Assembly: GCA_016125255.1 (NCBI GenBank)
Contig: WGMD01000002.1
Coordinates: forward strand, 868,001 to 932,000
DNA length: 64,000 nt
Source of the DNA: Planctomycetota bacterium
GTDB lineage: Bacteria; Planctomycetota; Phycisphaerae; Phycisphaerales; Zrk34
Direction: 5' to 3'
Below are positions 36,456 through 45,038 of the stretch, piece by piece; position 1 is the stretch's first letter; the number at the start of each line of letters is the position of its first letter. Both the position numbers and the translations under genes were made by a program. The notes under the pieces are model-generated. The model was not told where the DNA came from. It saw nothing but the letters and a program-made list of their open reading frames with translations, and made no database searches.

Positions 36456-36702
36456 GGTCGGTCCTGCAATGGGCGGATATGCGGCGACAGTATACCCTGC
36501 GACGCAAAATCATACGACCGGCCGTTTCCGAGTTTTTGCGGATGACGCCAAAAGAAAAAGGCGACGAGTTGCCGAAGCAAACTCGCCGCCCTCCGGGGTC
36601 AAGGGGGTTGGCGGAATCTGTCACGGCGGATCAGGCGAGTCCCTCTCGTCGTCCCAGCCGTGCTATCCTTGAATATCATCGCACCGCGCGAGGGTTCCTT
36701 CA
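36456..36702. other. divergent intergenic region
   Basis: It carries TATACT (minus strand, 36489-36494), a likely -10 of the regulator gene, but no good -35 was found at the right distance. TATCCT at 36664-36669 could serve the plus-strand kinase gene, again without a clear -35. No other structure was seen. Confidence 0.35.
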
Positions 36703-38724
36703 ATGGGGGAATACCCCAAGCAGTGCGGTATCATGAGCGTCGGTGTCGGGCCGCCGCGTCCTTTCGTGCGTGATGGAAACGTGAAGATGACCGAGTCTGG
36801 AACCGGCAACCCGCCGTCGATCGAACAGGTGCAGCGCCTGCAACGCCTTCTTGAACAGGGCCCGTCGCAGATTCGTCAGATCATCGACCTCGTCCCGCAC
36901 CGCATTTTCATCAAAGACGCCGCCGGCCGATTCGTCCTCGTCAACCAGGCACTCGCCGACGCCTATCACCGGACCGTCGAAGAGATGATCGGTCTGCATC
37001 ACGCCGACGTGCACCCCATCGCCGATCAAGTTCAGCTCATGCTCGACGACGACCGCGATGTCATCGAACGCGGCGTCCCCAAAGTCATCGACGACATGGC
37101 CCTCACCAATCACCGCGGCCAGACGCTCCACTTCCAAGTCACCAAAGTCCCCTTCCGCTTCGCTGACAAGACCGTCGGCGTGCTCGGCATCGCCACCAAC
37201 ATCACTGACCTCAAAAAAGCTGAGCTGGCCCTGCGCAAGGCGCACGACCAACTCGGCGACCGCGCCCGCAAAAGCGCCGTCGAACTCGATCGCTACTGGG
37301 CCATGTCGCCCGACCTTCTGTGCACCGCGGATTTCGAGGGGCGATTCACGCGCATCAATCCCGCATGGCGCCATACGCTCGGCTACGACGACGTCGACCT
37401 GCTCACGCATCCGTACATCGAATTCGTTCACCCCGACGATCAGGAGCGCACGCTCGCAGAAGCCGCGTCGATTTATGAAGGCAACATCACGCGCGGCTTC
37501 GAGAATCGCTATCGATGCAAGGACGGATCGTATCGCTGGCTGGTGTGGAACACGTCGGTCGTCCCCGAGGAGAAGACCATCTACGCCGTCGCCCGCGATG
37601 TGACGGACCGCCGGGAGGCGGAACAGCGCTTCCGCACACTCGTGTCCAATCTCCCCGGAGCCGTCTACCGATGCGCCTGCGACGAGCATTGGACCATGCA
37701 GTTTCTGTCCAACGCCATCGAGTCCATCGCCGGCTATCCGGTGACGGATTTCATCGACAACCGCGTGCGTTCCTACGCCTCGATCATTCACCCCGACGAC
37801 GTGGCGATGGTCGATCAGCTCGTACAGGATGGCGTGCGCAAGCATCAGCCCTACGACCTCGAATACCGCATCGTTCACGAGGACGGCAACATCCGATGGG
37901 TCTATGAAAAAGGGCAGGGCGTCTTCGACCATGACGGTCGGCTCCTGTTCCTCGACGGAGCGATCTTCGACATCACCGAACAGAAACTTGCGCAGAAACT
38001 CATCGAGCAGCGCACCAAGGAGCTGGCCCGCTCCAACGCGGATCTCGAAGAGTTCGCCTACGCCGCGTCGCACGATCTACGCGCCCCGCTGCGCGCGATC
38101 GCCAACTTATCGGAGTGGATCGAGGAGGACGCCGGTCCGAGTCTCAGCGACGACGCCAGGTCGCATCTGTCGCTCCTGCGCCGGCGGGTCAATCGCATGC
38201 AGCGGCTCATCGACGATCTGTTGACCTACTCGCGCGCCACACGGCAGCATGAACAAGCGGAGCGGGTGGACGTCGCGAAACTGCTCGAGGACGTGATCTT
38301 CCTGCTCAATCCGCCCGGCACGTTCACCATCCGCATTCAGCCGGGCATGCCCGCTTTCCATACCGACAAGGCCCCGCTTTCGCAGGTGTTCACCAACCTG
38401 ATCGGCAACGCCGTCAAACATCACGACAAGCCCGACGGCCGCATCGACATCAACGTGACGGACGAGGGCGCGTTTTATCGGTTCACCATTCGCGACGACG
38501 GGCCGGGCATTCCGCTCGAGTTCCGTGAACGGATCTTCAAGATGTTCCATACCCTCCGCTCACGCGACGAGGTCGAAACCAGCGGCGTGGGGCTGGCGCT
38601 GGTCAAAAAGCTTGTCGAACGCCGCGGCGGGCGCGTCTGGGTCGAGTCGGCCGAAGCGCGCGGCTCGATGTTCCATTTCACCTGGCCAAAATCCGCCGAG
38701 GAGTCACATGGTCGTGCTGAATGA
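36703..38724 (+). CDS. multi-PAS sensor histidine kinase
   Basis: A 673-residue kinase with no obvious membrane helix, so probably cytosolic. Three PAS domains occur at about 58-170 (IIDLVPHRIFIKDAAGRFVL), 195-305 (ELDRYWAMSPDLLCTADFEG, HPDDQERT) and 310-435 (LVSNLPGAVYRCACDEHW, IIHPDDVAMV). Each of the last two is followed by a PAC segment. The HisKA region has AYAASHDLRAPLRAIANLS, and the ATPase has NLIGNAVKHH, RDDGPGIP and SGVGLALVKKLVE. This HisKA/phytochrome-type end often pairs with Rcp1-like single-domain regulators, and one lies directly downstream with overlapping start. Alternative starts exist at 36733 and 36787; none has a clear Shine-Dalgarno. Confidence 0.9.
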   Translation: MGEYPKQCGIMSVGVGPPRPFVRDGNVKMTESGTGNPPSIEQVQRLQRLLEQGPSQIRQIIDLVPHRIFIKDAAGRFVLVNQALADAYHRTVEEMIGLHHADVHPIADQVQLMLDDDRDVIERGVPKVIDDMALTNHRGQTLHFQVTKVPFRFADKTVGVLGIATNITDLKKAELALRKAHDQLGDRARKSAVELDRYWAMSPDLLCTADFEGRFTRINPAWRHTLGYDDVDLLTHPYIEFVHPDDQERTLAEAASIYEGNITRGFENRYRCKDGSYRWLVWNTSVVPEEKTIYAVARDVTDRREAEQRFRTLVSNLPGAVYRCACDEHWTMQFLSNAIESIAGYPVTDFIDNRVRSYASIIHPDDVAMVDQLVQDGVRKHQPYDLEYRIVHEDGNIRWVYEKGQGVFDHDGRLLFLDGAIFDITEQKLAQKLIEQRTKELARSNADLEEFAYAASHDLRAPLRAIANLSEWIEEDAGPSLSDDARSHLSLLRRRVNRMQRLIDDLLTYSRATRQHEQAERVDVAKLLEDVIFLLNPPGTFTIRIQPGMPAFHTDKAPLSQVFTNLIGNAVKHHDKPDGRIDINVTDEGAFYRFTIRDDGPGIPLEFRERIFKMFHTLRSRDEVETSGVGLALVKKLVERRGGRVWVESAEARGSMFHFTWPKSAEESHGRAE

Positions 38725-39139
38725 ATCGGTCAACATCCTTGTCGTCGACGACGACGAAGTCGACGTCATGGCCGTCCGCCGCGCTTTCGTCAAGGCGGGC
38801 ATCCGCAACCCCGTCAAAGTCGCCGGCGACGGGCTCGAAGCGCTGTCGATCCTCCGCAGCCAGGACCCGCACGAGACGATTCACCGTCCGTATCTCATCC
38901 TGCTCGATCTGAACATGCCGCGGATGGACGGCGTGGAGTTCCTCAAGCATCTGCGCGCTGATCCCAAGCACCGCGGGGCCGTCGTCTTCGTGCTCACCAG
39001 CTCCAAGGACGAGCAGCACAAGCGGCAGGCCTACCAGTATCACGTCGCCGGATACGTCATCAAATCGAACCTGAGCGATGACTTCGTCAAGCTCGCGTCG
39101 CTGCTGGAGCAGTATGCCCGCCTGGTGGAGCTGCCGTAG
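38708..39139 (+). CDS. Rcp1-like single-domain response regulator
   Basis: A 143-residue receiver-only protein. The acidic residues are in NILVVDDDEVDVMAVRRAF, the phospho-acceptor Asp is in LILLDLNMPRMDGVEFL, and the Thr/Lys positions are in VFVLTSSKDEQ and VAGYVIKSNLS. The 'DPHETIHRPYLILLDLN' insert type is typical of regulators paired with bacteriophytochrome-type kinases. It starts inside the end of the kinase gene, with GAGGAG 5 nt upstream of the ATG, so the two are co-translated and very likely partners. There is no output domain, so it probably passes phosphate on or acts by protein binding. Confidence 0.92.
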   Translation: MVVLNESVNILVVDDDEVDVMAVRRAFVKAGIRNPVKVAGDGLEALSILRSQDPHETIHRPYLILLDLNMPRMDGVEFLKHLRADPKHRGAVVFVLTSSKDEQHKRQAYQYHVAGYVIKSNLSDDFVKLASLLEQYARLVELP

Positions 39140-39164
39140 CGTCAAGCGTCGGGAATCGTCGCAC

Positions 39165-40781
39165 ATGCCCAACACGCCCCTGTCCATCCTGCTTGTCGAT
39201 GACGCCATGGAAGACCGCATGGCGGTGCGGCGTGCGATCGCCAAGTCGACGCTCAACGCGAGCGTCGAAGAGATCGGCGACATCCGCACCGCGCTGCGCC
39301 GGATGCGCGAAACGAACTTCAGCGTCGCCATCGTCGATTTCAATCTGCCCGACGGCGATGCGCTGGATCTGCTCCGCCGGGGCAAGGCGCAGGACAGCGA
39401 GCTGCCGCCGGTGGTGGTGCTCACCGGTCAGGGCAGCGAGACGGTGGCGGCGGATTCGATCAAGGCGGGCGCGCTCGACTATCTGCCCAAATCGGAATTG
39501 ACGCCCAGCCGCATCGCCCAGTCGCTGCGCAACGCCGTGCGCGTCCATCACGCCGAACAGCGCGCCAAGGCCGCCGAAGTCAGTATCCGCGCCAGTGAAA
39601 AGCGCTTCCGCGATCTATTTGAGAACTCTCCCGATCCGATCATCGTGCAGGATCTGTCGGGCAACGTGCTCGACGCCAACCCCGCCGCGTGCCGGCTGCA
39701 CGGGCTCGACCACAAGACGCTCAAAGGCATGAATCAGGCGCAGCTCAAGGCGCCCGGCGTTGCCGCCGGGTCGCACGACTTTGACCGCATGGTCCGCGGC
39801 GAGATCGAGGTGCTCGAAACCGCAAGCTGGAATCATCAGGGCTACGGCGTCCCGGTGCAGATTCGCTGCCGCCGCATCGAATACGACGGCCAGCCCGCCC
39901 TGCTGCTGCATCTGCGCGACATCACCGAGCTCAAGGCGGCCAACGAACTGCTTGAGCAGCGCGTCGCCGACCGGACGCGCGATCTGACGGATGCGATCAC
40001 GAAGCTGCACATCGAAACCGCCGAGCGACGCGCCGCACAGGAACGCGCGATGCAGCTTCAGTCCCAGCTCGCCCACACCGGCCGATTGACCATGCTCGGC
40101 GAACTGGCCTCCGGCCTGGCGCATGAGATCAACCAGCCCTTGGGCGCGATCGTCAACTATCTGCGCGGCTGCATGGAGCACATCGAATCGGGTGACGCGA
40201 ACGTCAATGACCTGCTGGGCCCCATCACCACCGCCGCCGCACAGGCCGAACGCGCCGGCCAGATCGTGCGTCATCTGCGTCAGTTCGTCACCAAGGGCTA
40301 CACGCACCAGACGCGCCAGTCGGTGCCGCAGATGATTCACGAAGTGGCGGAGCTGCTCGAATTCGAGTCGCGCGATCACAAGGTCTCGCTGCGGCTCGAT
40401 GTACCGGACGATTTGCCGATGGTGATGGCCGATCGCGTGCAGGTTCAGCAGGTGCTCATGAACCTGATGCGCAACGGAATCGAAGCGATGGATCAGATCG
40501 AGCCCAAGCAGCGCCTGCTGCACGTCGCCGCCGCGGTCAACGATGAGAATCGCGTGCGGATTTCCGTGCGCGATGCGGGCTGCGGTTGCGACGGCGCGTC
40601 GCTCGATCGGATGTTCGATGCGTTCTACACCACCAAGGAGCAGGGCATGGGCATGGGCCTGGCCATCAGTCGCTCCATCATCGAGGCCCACGGCGGACAG
40701 CTTTGGGCTGAACACAATCACGACCGCGGACTGACCTTCCGCTTCAGTCTGCCTATCGCCAATGGGGTGCATCATGGCTAA
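39165..40781 (+). CDS. hybrid receiver-PAS-histidine kinase (FixL-like kinase end)
   Basis: A 538-residue protein beginning with a receiver domain (about 1-125: SILLVDDAMEDRMAVRRAI, phospho-acceptor in VAIVDFNLPDGD, then LTGQGSE and YLPKSELT). A PAS domain follows (about 142-265: RFRDLFENSPDPIIVQDLSG). After a coiled coil comes a kinase core with MLGELASGLAHEINQPLGAI and an ATPase domain (NLMRNGIEAM, DAGCGCDG, GMGMGLAISRSIIEAHGG). The kinase end resembles FixL/NtrB types. An N-terminal receiver means it is itself controlled by phosphorylation. Its end overlaps the FixJ-like gene by 8 nt. It starts 25 nt after the Rcp1-like gene. Confidence 0.9.
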   Translation: MPNTPLSILLVDDAMEDRMAVRRAIAKSTLNASVEEIGDIRTALRRMRETNFSVAIVDFNLPDGDALDLLRRGKAQDSELPPVVVLTGQGSETVAADSIKAGALDYLPKSELTPSRIAQSLRNAVRVHHAEQRAKAAEVSIRASEKRFRDLFENSPDPIIVQDLSGNVLDANPAACRLHGLDHKTLKGMNQAQLKAPGVAAGSHDFDRMVRGEIEVLETASWNHQGYGVPVQIRCRRIEYDGQPALLLHLRDITELKAANELLEQRVADRTRDLTDAITKLHIETAERRAAQERAMQLQSQLAHTGRLTMLGELASGLAHEINQPLGAIVNYLRGCMEHIESGDANVNDLLGPITTAAAQAERAGQIVRHLRQFVTKGYTHQTRQSVPQMIHEVAELLEFESRDHKVSLRLDVPDDLPMVMADRVQVQQVLMNLMRNGIEAMDQIEPKQRLLHVAAAVNDENRVRISVRDAGCGCDGASLDRMFDAFYTTKEQGMGMGLAISRSIIEAHGGQLWAEHNHDRGLTFRFSLPIANGVHHG

Positions 40782-41415
40782 AGCCCGCAAGCACGACTCC
40801 GCCGTCACGCCCGACACGATCGTTTATGTCGTCGATGATGATCACGCCATGCGCGAGTCGCTGGCGTACCTGATCACCTCGCACGGCCTGCACGTCGAGA
40901 CATTCGCCAGCGCCGAGACGTTTCTCGATCATTACAAGGAGGGCCGGCATGCGTGTCTCGTGCTCGACGTGCGCATGCCGGGGATGAGCGGGCTGGAGCT
41001 TCAGAAGCTTCTAGCCGAGCGGCAGAGCAAATTGCCGGTGATCCTTCTCACGGCGCACGGCGATGTGCCGATGGCGGTCAAGGCGATGCGTGCGGGGGCG
41101 TTCGATTTCGTGGAAAAGCCCGGCAACGGGCACATGTTGCTGGAGCGCATCCTGCGCGCCTTGGAACAGTCGCGCCAGGCGCAGGCGGACAAACAGCGCG
41201 TCGAAACCGTGCAGGCGGCGATCGAGGAATTGTCGCGCCGCGAGCGGCAGGTCATGGATCTTGTCGTCGCGGGCAAACTCAACAAGCAGATCGCCGCCGA
41301 GCTGGGCATCAGCATCAAGACCGTCGAAGTGCACCGGGCGCGCATGATGGCGAAGATGAAAGCCGAAAACCTCGCCGACCTCGTCCGCATGGTCTTGGAC
41401 GCCCGGCAGGCGTGA
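40774..41415 (+). CDS. FixJ/NarL-type response regulator
   Basis: A 213-residue transcription factor. The receiver domain (about 18-130) has YVVDDDHAMRESLAYLI, Asp in CLVLDVRMPGMSG, T in LTAHGDVPMAVKAM and K in FDFVEKPG. The LuxR-type HTH (about 150-210) reads LSRRERQVMDLVVAGKLNKQ, then ISIKTVEVHRARMM. The HGDVPMAV and FVEKP pattern is FixJ-like, matching the FixL-like kinase core encoded just upstream. The start ATG is within the kinase gene's end. This is the only DNA-binding output in the four-gene signalling cluster. It may regulate genes elsewhere, since the next gene is convergent. Confidence 0.93.
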   Translation: MAKARKHDSAVTPDTIVYVVDDDHAMRESLAYLITSHGLHVETFASAETFLDHYKEGRHACLVLDVRMPGMSGLELQKLLAERQSKLPVILLTAHGDVPMAVKAMRAGAFDFVEKPGNGHMLLERILRALEQSRQAQADKQRVETVQAAIEELSRRERQVMDLVVAGKLNKQIAAELGISIKTVEVHRARMMAKMKAENLADLVRMVLDARQA

Positions 41416-41421
41416 ACGGCA

Positions 41422-42273
41422 TCAGATCATCGGGATGTGCAGTTCATTGTTGCACGCCGGACACCGCCCGCGCTTGCCGGCGTGACGCTGATGAATGCGC
41501 AGCGATCGCCCGCAAGGACAGGTAAGGCGGATCATCTCGCCGTCGCGCTGCGCCGGCTTGGGAATGTCGGGCATTTGAAAGGTGCTCGCCTCGTCACGAT
41601 GCCGCGAAGGCGTCGCTTCGGCGACCGACCAACCTTCAAGGATCGACTTCTCCGTCGAACCCATCTGCACATATCCGCGGCGAAGGAGCAGCACCGCCAG
41701 TCCGAACCCGCCGGCGAATCCGCCCAGATGGGCGAAGTAAGCCACCGCCCCGCCGCCGCTGACCACGCCCCAGATGTCGAACGCGAGCCACAGGAGAATC
41801 ATCAGGATGCTCTCGCAATGAAAGACGCCGACGCGGATGATGAACAGCCAGGCGCAGCTCACGAGATTGCGGGGATAGAAAACCAGGAACAGGCCGACGA
41901 TGCCGTTGATCGCGCCGCTGGCGCCGATCGTCGGGTGGCCGTCGCAGAGGTTTTGAATCGCGCCGGCGAAGACGCCCAGCGCGAGGTAGGTCAGGATGTA
42001 TCGCCCGTTGCCGAGTTTGGCGCATACCGCGTTGCCGAACACCCACAGGAAGATCATGTTGCCCACGAGGTGCACGATGTCGGCGTGCAGGAGCATGTGA
42101 CCGATGAGCCCGATCGGGTTCCACCCCTCAAGCACCATGGCCTCGAACATCGCGTCGCTCATGCCGTTGAGTTCGTAGACGAAGAACAGGATCGTCACGG
42201 CGATGAGCCCGAAGTTCGCGATGGGCCAGCGGGCCATCGGAACGTCAACCTGATACGGCACCAGAATAATCAT
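41422..42273 (-). CDS. rhomboid-family intramembrane serine protease with C-terminal zinc ribbon
   Basis: A 283-residue protein with six membrane helices in the N-terminal 205 residues. The rhomboid features are intact: HLVGNMIFLWVFG in TM2, catalytic S119 in IGASGAING, and H182 in FAHLGGFAGGF. After a polar linker it ends with a four-Cys zinc-ribbon-like motif: CPCGRSLRI, then after 12 residues GRCPACNNEL. Rhomboids cut single-pass membrane proteins within the bilayer. The cytosolic zinc ribbon could select substrates or partners. The chosen start MIILVPYQVDVP resembles planctomycete rhomboids. Its 3' end faces the FixJ-like gene with 6 nt between. Confidence 0.9.
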   Translation of the reverse strand: MIILVPYQVDVPMARWPIANFGLIAVTILFFVYELNGMSDAMFEAMVLEGWNPIGLIGHMLLHADIVHLVGNMIFLWVFGNAVCAKLGNGRYILTYLALGVFAGAIQNLCDGHPTIGASGAINGIVGLFLVFYPRNLVSCAWLFIIRVGVFHCESILMILLWLAFDIWGVVSGGGAVAYFAHLGGFAGGFGLAVLLLRRGYVQMGSTEKSILEGWSVAEATPSRHRDEASTFQMPDIPKPAQRDGEMIRLTCPCGRSLRIHQRHAGKRGRCPACNNELHIPMI

Positions 42274-42394
42274 GCCCGGCCCCCGATGAATGGATATCCG
42301 AGCATAGCCGCAGTCTGGGTGACTGGAAAGCGCCCTTGCCGCATTTGCGGCGAACCGTCCGCCGCGCGCCAACTTCGGCAATGACTCACGTGAT

Positions 42395-43480
42395 TCAGGG
42401 CTTCAACCCCAGCGCTTCGGTGACGAGCGGGTCGGGTGTGCGCCGGCCGTCGACTTCATTGACGAAGTTGAACCCGCCCGCATAGTCCCACATGGCCCAT
42501 CCGAAACCGTATTTCTCGGCGGCGCTGCGCACGTCGCGCAGCCACGCGGCCCGATCGGCAGGGGCGGCGAACTTGCGCATCACGCCGAACTCGCCCATGT
42601 AAATCCGCGCCTCATGCGCCTTGGCCCATGCGGCTAAACCTTCGAAAATCCCGTTGATTTTGGTAGCGTCCCAGTTCTCCTTGCTGTTCCAGAGCAGCAC
42701 CTTTTTGCTTGACGGACTGGTGATCCGGTCAATCATCTTGTCGACATTCTGCCGCGTGTACAGCCAGGGCACATCGTGCATGCCCTTCCAGTGCTCCGGG
42801 CCCCATGTCGCGCCCTGATGCGTAAAATCCATCGGGGCGTAGAAGTGGAACGTGTAGAGCACGTTCGCATCATCGACCGGCTCCATCGTGCTGATCGCCT
42901 CGGCCTTGGACCAGTTGTCGGCGGTGACGACAATCGTGTGCCGCGGAGCGGCGGCGCGGACGGCGTGCAGCAGGCGAAGCTGCGTGGCGGGCCAGGTCTT
43001 GTCATCACCCTGCGGTTCGTTCATTAATTCCAGCGCGATGCGATTCGGATCGCGACCGGCAAGATGGGCCGCGAACCTGGACCAGAACTGCTCGAACGAC
43101 GCCACCGCCGCCGGGTCCTCACGCAGGGTTTTCTTGAATTGATCGGACGGCTGCATGTCGACGACGACGTTGAGCCCCGCCGCCAGAAGCATGTCCATCG
43201 CCTCGTCCACCAGCGCCAGATGCGCCGCCTTGAACTGGCCCGCCGCCGCGTCCCACAGCGGGGCCGGGTCGATGGTGAATCGAACGTGATCGCACCCGGC
43301 ATCACGAATCAGCTTGGCGTCCGCGTCGGTGAAGTACGTGTGCAGGCGCTGCGGCTTGTAGTCCCAGGACTGCGAGAACCAATGGCTCAGGTCGATGCCG
43401 CGCTTCAGCGCCGGCGTTTCGGCGCGGACGCCGGCGGAGGCGAGAAGCAGGGTCACGACAAGTACGAAAAGACGCGGCAT
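42395..43480 (-). CDS. secreted glycoside hydrolase family 5 enzyme
   Basis: A 361-residue exported (beta/alpha)8 glycosidase. The signal peptide is [17 protein letters not shown]. The start of the fold ([10 protein letters not shown]) is typical of GH5. The acid/base E155 is in [11 protein letters not shown] and the nucleophile E297 in [10 protein letters not shown], with [15 protein letters not shown] between them. GH5 covers endoglucanases, mannanases and related enzymes; the subfamily cannot be fixed by eye. AAGGA lies about 7 nt before the ATG at 43480. It is divergent from the ABC ATPase gene and fits the polysaccharide-use theme of the region. Confidence 0.92.
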   Translation of the reverse strand: MPRLFVLVVTLLLASAGVRAETPALKRGIDLSHWFSQSWDYKPQRLHTYFTDADAKLIRDAGCDHVRFTIDPAPLWDAAAGQFKAAHLALVDEAMDMLLAAGLNVVVDMQPSDQFKKTLREDPAAVASFEQFWSRFAAHLAGRDPNRIALELMNEPQGDDKTWPATQLRLLHAVRAAAPRHTIVVTADNWSKAEAISTMEPVDDANVLYTFHFYAPMDFTHQGATWGPEHWKGMHDVPWLYTRQNVDKMIDRITSPSSKKVLLWNSKENWDATKINGIFEGLAAWAKAHEARIYMGEFGVMRKFAAPADRAAWLRDVRSAAEKYGFGWAMWDYAGGFNFVNEVDGRRTPDPLVTEALGLKP

Positions 43481-43489
43481 GATCGATCC

Positions 43490-43517
43490 TTTCCATTGCG
43501 GTCGGCGAAGGTACAAT
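43490..43517 (+). promoter_or_regulatory. promoter giving a probable leaderless ABC-ATPase mRNA
   Basis: TTTCCA (43490-43495), a 16-nt spacer and TACAAT (43512-43517), with the ATG 6 nt later at 43524. No Shine-Dalgarno at normal distance. Confidence 0.4.
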
Positions 43518-43523
43518 CTGGTC

Positions 43524-44630
43524 ATGACAGTGGCCAGCACAACCGTTTCGTCGCAAAAACTCGCCGCGCCGTCGCTTTTGACGGTAAAGCATCTTTGCAC
43601 GTATTTCCCGGTCAAACGCGGACTCCTTCAACGGACGGTCGGTCACGTGCGGGCGGTGGACGATGTGAGTCTCACCGTCGCGGAGGGTCAGACGGTCGGG
43701 CTCGTGGGCGAGTCCGGCTGCGGCAAGACCACCGTCGGCCGCACCATTCTACGACTCATCCCCGCCACGAGCGGCGACGTGCACTTTGAAGGCACGGATG
43801 TCTTCGCCGCCGACCGCGCCGAACTGCAACAGCTCCGCCGCCGCATGCAGATCATCTTTCAGGATCCCGTCGGCTCGCTCAACCCGCGCATGACCGTCGG
43901 GCGCATCATCGGCGAGCCCATCGCCGTGCACGGACTGGCCAAAGGCGGCGAGCTGACGGACCGCGTCGCGCAGCTCATGGAGCGCGTCGGGCTGAGCCCG
44001 GACTACGCCGCGCGTTACCCGCATGAATTTTCCGGCGGGCAGCGCCAGCGCATCGGCATCGCCCGGGCGCTGGGCCTCGAGCCGCGCTTCATCGTCTGCG
44101 ACGAACCCGTCAGCGCGCTGGACGTGTCGATCCAGTCGCAGATTCTCAATCTGCTCAACGACTTGCAGGACGAGATGGGCCTGGCGTATCTGTTCATCGC
44201 GCACAATCTGGCGGTGGTCGAGCATTTTTCGGATCGCGTGGCGGTGATGTACCTCGGCCGCATCGTCGAGATCGCCGACCGTGATACGCTCTATCACGAC
44301 CCGCGCCATCCGTACACGCACGCGCTGCTCTCGGCCGTGCCCGAACCCAAGCCCAATCCCGACAAGCAGCGCATCGTGCTCGAAGGCGAAGTGCCCAGCC
44401 CGATGCATCCGCCCAGCGGTTGTCATTTCCATCCGCGCTGCATCCTCACGCGCCAGCTCGCGCGCAACGCCGCCCCCGCCGATTCGGTCGAGCTGACCAT
44501 CCTGGGTAAGACGCATCACGTGCATCGCCGCTGCGTGAATGAATCGCCCCAACTCGCCCCCGTCGGAGGCGATGCCGATCACTGCGCCGCCTGTCACTTC
44601 GCCGAAGATTCCCGCCGCGCCTCGGCGTAA
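43524..44630 (+). CDS. OppF/DppF-type oligopeptide ABC transporter ATPase
   Basis: A 368-residue ATP-binding subunit. Walker A is [15 protein letters not shown], the Q-loop is [17 protein letters not shown], the signature [15 protein letters not shown], Walker [15 protein letters not shown], and the H-loop [12 protein letters not shown]. The C-terminal peptide-transporter extension ([16 protein letters not shown], then SGCHFHPRC) identifies the Opp/Dpp branch. A second Cys-rich tail ends with [11 protein letters not shown]. It energises uptake of oligopeptides or similar solutes. No OppD, permease or binding protein gene is adjacent, so it is an orphan here. Confidence 0.93.
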   Translation: MTVASTTVSSQKLAAPSLLTVKHLCTYFPVKRGLLQRTVGHVRAVDDVSLTVAEGQTVGLVGESGCGKTTVGRTILRLIPATSGDVHFEGTDVFAADRAELQQLRRRMQIIFQDPVGSLNPRMTVGRIIGEPIAVHGLAKGGELTDRVAQLMERVGLSPDYAARYPHEFSGGQRQRIGIARALGLEPRFIVCDEPVSALDVSIQSQILNLLNDLQDEMGLAYLFIAHNLAVVEHFSDRVAVMYLGRIVEIADRDTLYHDPRHPYTHALLSAVPEPKPNPDKQRIVLEGEVPSPMHPPSGCHFHPRCILTRQLARNAAPADSVELTILGKTHHVHRRCVNESPQLAPVGGDADHCAACHFAEDSRRASA

Positions 44631-44678
44631 ATGCCCAGATCGCCGCACCATCCATCGTGCATTTTGGAGACTCACCGC

Positions 44679-44990
44679 ATGGCCCTTCCCCCGCAATATG
44701 CACGGTTCAAGAAGACGCATCCGGAGCTTGTGGCGGCGTACGAGGCGTTGGGCGAGGCGTGTCGCGCCGCCGGGCCGCTCGATGCGCGGACGGCGGCGCT
44801 GGTGAAGCTCGGCATCGCGCTGGGGGCCGGGCTCGAAGGTGCGACGCACTCGGCGGTCCGCAAGGGCCTAGACGCCGGGTGCACCGCCGACGAAATGCTT
44901 CACGTCGCCACGCTCGCCACCACCACGCTCGGCTTCCCCGCCATGATGCGGGCGCGCAGTTGGGTGCTCGATGTCGTTGACAAGAAGTGA
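44679..44990 (+). CDS. carboxymuconolactone decarboxylase (CMD) family protein
   Basis: A 103-residue protein covering one CMD domain: YEALGEACRAAGPLDARTAA, LVKLGIALGAGLEGATHSAV, then LDAGCTADEMLHVATLATTT. AhpD-type members carry a CxxC redox pair; this one does not (it has isolated Cys residues), so a peroxidase role is unlikely. The likely role is an uncharacterised small trimeric or hexameric enzyme. TTGGAG lies 9 nt before the ATG. It follows the ABC ATPase gene by 48 nt. Confidence 0.85.
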   Translation: MALPPQYARFKKTHPELVAAYEALGEACRAAGPLDARTAALVKLGIALGAGLEGATHSAVRKGLDAGCTADEMLHVATLATTTLGFPAMMRARSWVLDVVDKK

Positions 44991-45005
44991 CGCCGCGGGG
45001 CGCCA

Positions 45006-45024
45006 CCTCTCCCGAAGGGAGAGA
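45006..45024. repeat. single REP-type hairpin
   Basis: CTCTCCC (45007-45013), GAA, GGGAGAG (45017-45023). It is the same half-unit as in the paired elements at 23738 and 52880, here as a singlet between convergent genes. It could also act as a terminator. Confidence 0.6.
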
Positions 45025-45038
45025 GAGTCAAGGCATTT

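Noticed and set aside
44679-44990. AhpD alkylhydroperoxidase
   Set aside because: The CxxC redox pair needed for that activity is absent, so only the CMD family name is used.
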